Shown here: piece after piece, positions 62,114-64,000 of the stretch
Layout of the letters: each line of letters starts with the position of its first letter
How positions within the stretch are numbered: the stretch's first letter is position 1
Source: Marmoricola sp. URHB0036
Lineage (GTDB): Bacteria > Actinomycetota > Actinomycetes > Propionibacteriales > Nocardioidaceae
Length of the DNA stretch: 64,000 nt
Assembly (NCBI RefSeq): GCF_000426045.1
Contig: NZ_AUEP01000019.1
Coordinates: 1-64,000 of the forward strand
Reading direction: 5' to 3'
The notes under the pieces: generated by a model
Seen by the model: the letters and a program-made list of their open reading frames with translations, nothing else
What the model was told of the DNA's origin: nothing
Databases searched by the model: none
Position numbers and translations under genes: made by a program

Positions 62114-63145
62114 ATGGGTCAGGTTGTCCTCGTCACCGGCGTTGCCGGCGATCTCGGGCGTCGCTTCGCGGCGCAGCTGTCGAAGTCGCCGGTGGTCGAT
62201 CGGGTCATCGGCATCGACACGGTGCCGCCTCGTGGCGACCTCGGACGAGCCGACTTCGTGCGGGCCGACATCCGCAACCCCGTGATCGCGAAGGTGATCG
62301 TGCGCGAGCGCGTCGACACCGTCGTGCACACCAGCGTCGCCGCGACACCGGCCGCCTCCGGTGGTCGCACCTCGATGAAGGAGCTCAACGTCATCGGGAC
62401 GATGCAGCTGCTCGCGGCGTGCCAGCAGGCTCCCGACGTACGCAAGCTGGTGCTGAAGTCCAGCGCCGCGGTGTACGGCGCCTCCAACCGCGACCCGGCC
62501 ATGTTCACCGAGGGCATGAACGCCAAGCGTCTCGCGACCAGCGGCTTCGCCAAGGACATCACCGAGGTCGAGTCCTACACCCGCGGCTTCGGCCGTCGGC
62601 GTCCCGACGTCGCGGTGACGACGCTCCGGATCGCCAACGTGATCGGCCCCCGCATCACCTCGGCGATGACCGGCTACTTCCGGCTCCCGGTGATCCCGAC
62701 CGTGCTCGGCTTCAACCCGCGGCTGCAGTTCCTGCACGAGCAGGACGCCCTCGACGTGCTCGAGCACGCCACCGTGACTGACGTGACCGGCACCTTCAAC
62801 GTGGCCGGTGACGGCATCCTCACCCTCGCCCAGGCCGTGCGCCGCCTCGGCCGGCCCTCGCTGCCGCTGCCGGGGTTCGCCGTCCCGACCTTCGGCTCGG
62901 CCATCCGGCAGACCCGGCGCGCGGACTTCTCCCCGGAGCAGGTGGCCTTCCTGACCTTCGGTCGTGGTCTGGACACCACCCGGATGCGTTCCATGCTCGG
63001 CTTCGAGCCCAGCTTCACCACCGCCGAGGCCTTCGCCGACTTCGCCAGCTCGGTGACGCCCGGTATCTTCGGCCCCGAGCGCGTCCTGGCCACCGAGTCC
63101 GCGCTGGTGGGCGCGCTCACCTCCGGAAGGGGCAGCCGTGGGTGA
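62114..63145 (+). CDS. NAD-dependent epimerase/dehydratase (GalE-like SDR)
   Basis: A 343-residue extended SDR: VVLVTGVAGDLGRRFAAQL (NAD loop), FVRADIRNPVIA, VVHTSVAATPA, LVLKSSAAVYGASNRDPAMF and a late LQFLHEQDALDVLEHA. The catalytic Tyr-x3-Lys is not obvious at the usual place, so catalysis is uncertain. It corresponds to mycobacterial galE2 (Rv0501) by position. It overlaps the acyltransferase gene by 8 bp. Confidence 0.88.
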   Translation: MGQVVLVTGVAGDLGRRFAAQLSKSPVVDRVIGIDTVPPRGDLGRADFVRADIRNPVIAKVIVRERVDTVVHTSVAATPAASGGRTSMKELNVIGTMQLLAACQQAPDVRKLVLKSSAAVYGASNRDPAMFTEGMNAKRLATSGFAKDITEVESYTRGFGRRRPDVAVTTLRIANVIGPRITSAMTGYFRLPVIPTVLGFNPRLQFLHEQDALDVLEHATVTDVTGTFNVAGDGILTLAQAVRRLGRPSLPLPGFAVPTFGSAIRQTRRADFSPEQVAFLTFGRGLDTTRMRSMLGFEPSFTTAEAFADFASSVTPGIFGPERVLATESALVGALTSGRGSRG

Positions 63146-64000
63146 TGCCGAGATCATCCCGATCGGCACGCGCGGCAAGCCCGGGCGCGGCACCGGTGAC
63201 GAGAAGCCGTCCTCCAACAGCCGCAGTCTTGCTGCCAAGGCGCCCGCCCGACGTCCGGCCGCCCGACAGCCGAGCCCTGCCGTCTCCGAGCCCGGCCCCG
63301 ACGACGTGCGGGTGCCGGCACAGCAGGTGCAGCCGAAGCAGGCCAGGAAGACCGCCCCGGCCGCGCTGCCGCAGACGGGCTCGACCACCGCGGACGACCA
63401 CGACACATCGCTGCCGGATCGTGCGCCGGTGACCGCCGACCACCGCCACCCCGCCCCCGGCATCCCGCCGCTGGAGTGGCTGGCGGCGCTCACCTCGGCC
63501 TCCAAGGAGCTGTTCGGGGACAACTGGGAGCCCCGGCTGGCCCACTTCCTCGCCTTCCTGCGGCGTCGGCTCACCGGTGACTACACCGTCGACGACTACG
63601 GCTTCGACCAGGAGATCACCGAGCGCTTCATGCTGGCCGCGCTGCGCCCGATCGCGCAGAAGTGGTTCCGGGTCGAGGTCCGTGGCGCGGAGAACATCCC
63701 CGCCACCGGCGGTGCACTCGTCGTCTCCAACCACTCCGGCACGGTCCCGGTCGACGGGCTGATGACCGCGGTCAGCATCCGCGACCACACCGGCCGGTTC
63801 CTGCGCCCGCTCGGCGCCGACCTCGTCTTCCGGCTGCCGTTCGTCGGTGACCTGGCGCGCAAGGGTGGCGCGACCCTGGCCAGCAACGACGACGCCGAGC
63901 GGATGCTCCGCGGGGGCGAGCTCGTCGGCGTCTGGCCCGAGGGGTTCAAGGGCATCGGCAAGCCGTTCAGCGAGCGCTACAAGCTGCAGCGGTTCGGGCG
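63138..64000 (+). CDS. PlsC-like acyltransferase (partial, runs off the end)
   Basis: The 287 visible residues begin with an Ala/Pro/Arg-rich, probably disordered stretch of about 95, then LEWLAALTSASKELFG and the acyltransferase domain. The catalytic block is SNHSGTVPVD (His and Asp six residues apart, as in Rv0502-type proteins) and the acceptor block is VWPEGFKGIGKPF. It likely transfers acyl chains in phospholipid or glycolipid synthesis. GTG at 63138 overlaps the epimerase stop. The C-terminus is outside the window. Confidence 0.87.
   Translation, partial: MGDAEIIPIGTRGKPGRGTGDEKPSSNSRSLAAKAPARRPAARQPSPAVSEPGPDDVRVPAQQVQPKQARKTAPAALPQTGSTTADDHDTSLPDRAPVTADHRHPAPGIPPLEWLAALTSASKELFGDNWEPRLAHFLAFLRRRLTGDYTVDDYGFDQEITERFMLAALRPIAQKWFRVEVRGAENIPATGGALVVSNHSGTVPVDGLMTAVSIRDHTGRFLRPLGADLVFRLPFVGDLARKGGATLASNDDAERMLRGGELVGVWPEGFKGIGKPFSERYKLQRFG

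Overview
The window looks like a chromosomal segment of a high-GC actinobacterium, most likely Nocardioides or a close relative in the Nocardioidaceae. This rests on roughly 70% GC with GC-ending codons, Lsr2, BldC, ClpC1-type and mycobacterial-type gene order, a 33-residue AURKAIP1/COX24-like ribosomal protein, and ribitol-phosphate teichoic acid genes of the kind known chemically from Nocardioides. No rRNA, tRNA, CRISPR array, prophage or intact insertion sequence was seen.

Layout. (1) 1-5.9 kb: end of hpt with a duplicated remnant of its own 3' end, then ftsH-folE-folP-folB-folK-DUF3180 and a coiled-coil membrane protein. (2) 6.0-13.0 kb: a lyase of the histidine ammonia-lyase superfamily that lacks the usual Ala-Ser-Gly cofactor triad, divergent from an IclR regulator and an OpuC-type betaine ABC transporter with two binding proteins. 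One of these is circularly permuted. (3) 13.0-28.2 kb: surface polymer genes. They include three large glycerol/ribitol-phosphate polymerase-like proteins, a fused CDP-ribitol synthase, a DUF6270 protein and a sulfotransferase-like protein. A DUF805 gene and a MarR/oxidoreductase pair with three visible operators lie inside this region. (4) 28.4-47.5 kb: the conserved backbone resumes with DUF2520-panC-panD, nadB-nadC, coaX, lysS, lsr2, a two-component pair, clpC, mutY, disA and radA. (5) 47.6-57.0 kb: mixed accessory and conserved genes (LacI, methyltransferases, ppx, a sugar isomerase, a TetR/ABC module). (6) 57-64 kb: proline dehydrogenase, proC, DUF2079, an AcuC-like deacetylase, BldC, the 33-residue protein, a galE-like epimerase and a PlsC-like acyltransferase that runs off the end.

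How the parts work together. Blocks 1 and 4 together match the mycobacterial order ftsH-folEPBK-DUF3180-(membrane protein)-DUF2520-panCD-coaX-lysS-lsr2-clpC-(mutY-disA-radA), so the 22 kb between them reads as an accessory insertion. Blocks 1 and 4 supply folate, pantothenate/CoA and NAD precursors plus protein quality control. The strongest candidate for an undescribed system is block 2: a regulated betaine importer next to a lyase lacking the MIO triad. That combination fits uptake and cleavage of a trimethylammonium amino acid such as ergothioneine or hercynine.

Among non-coding signals, the clearest are a family of three 69-bp palindromic elements, an in-frame palindromic insertion in nadB, a match to the ClgR box before clpC, and a TetR-type operator over an ABC gene start.
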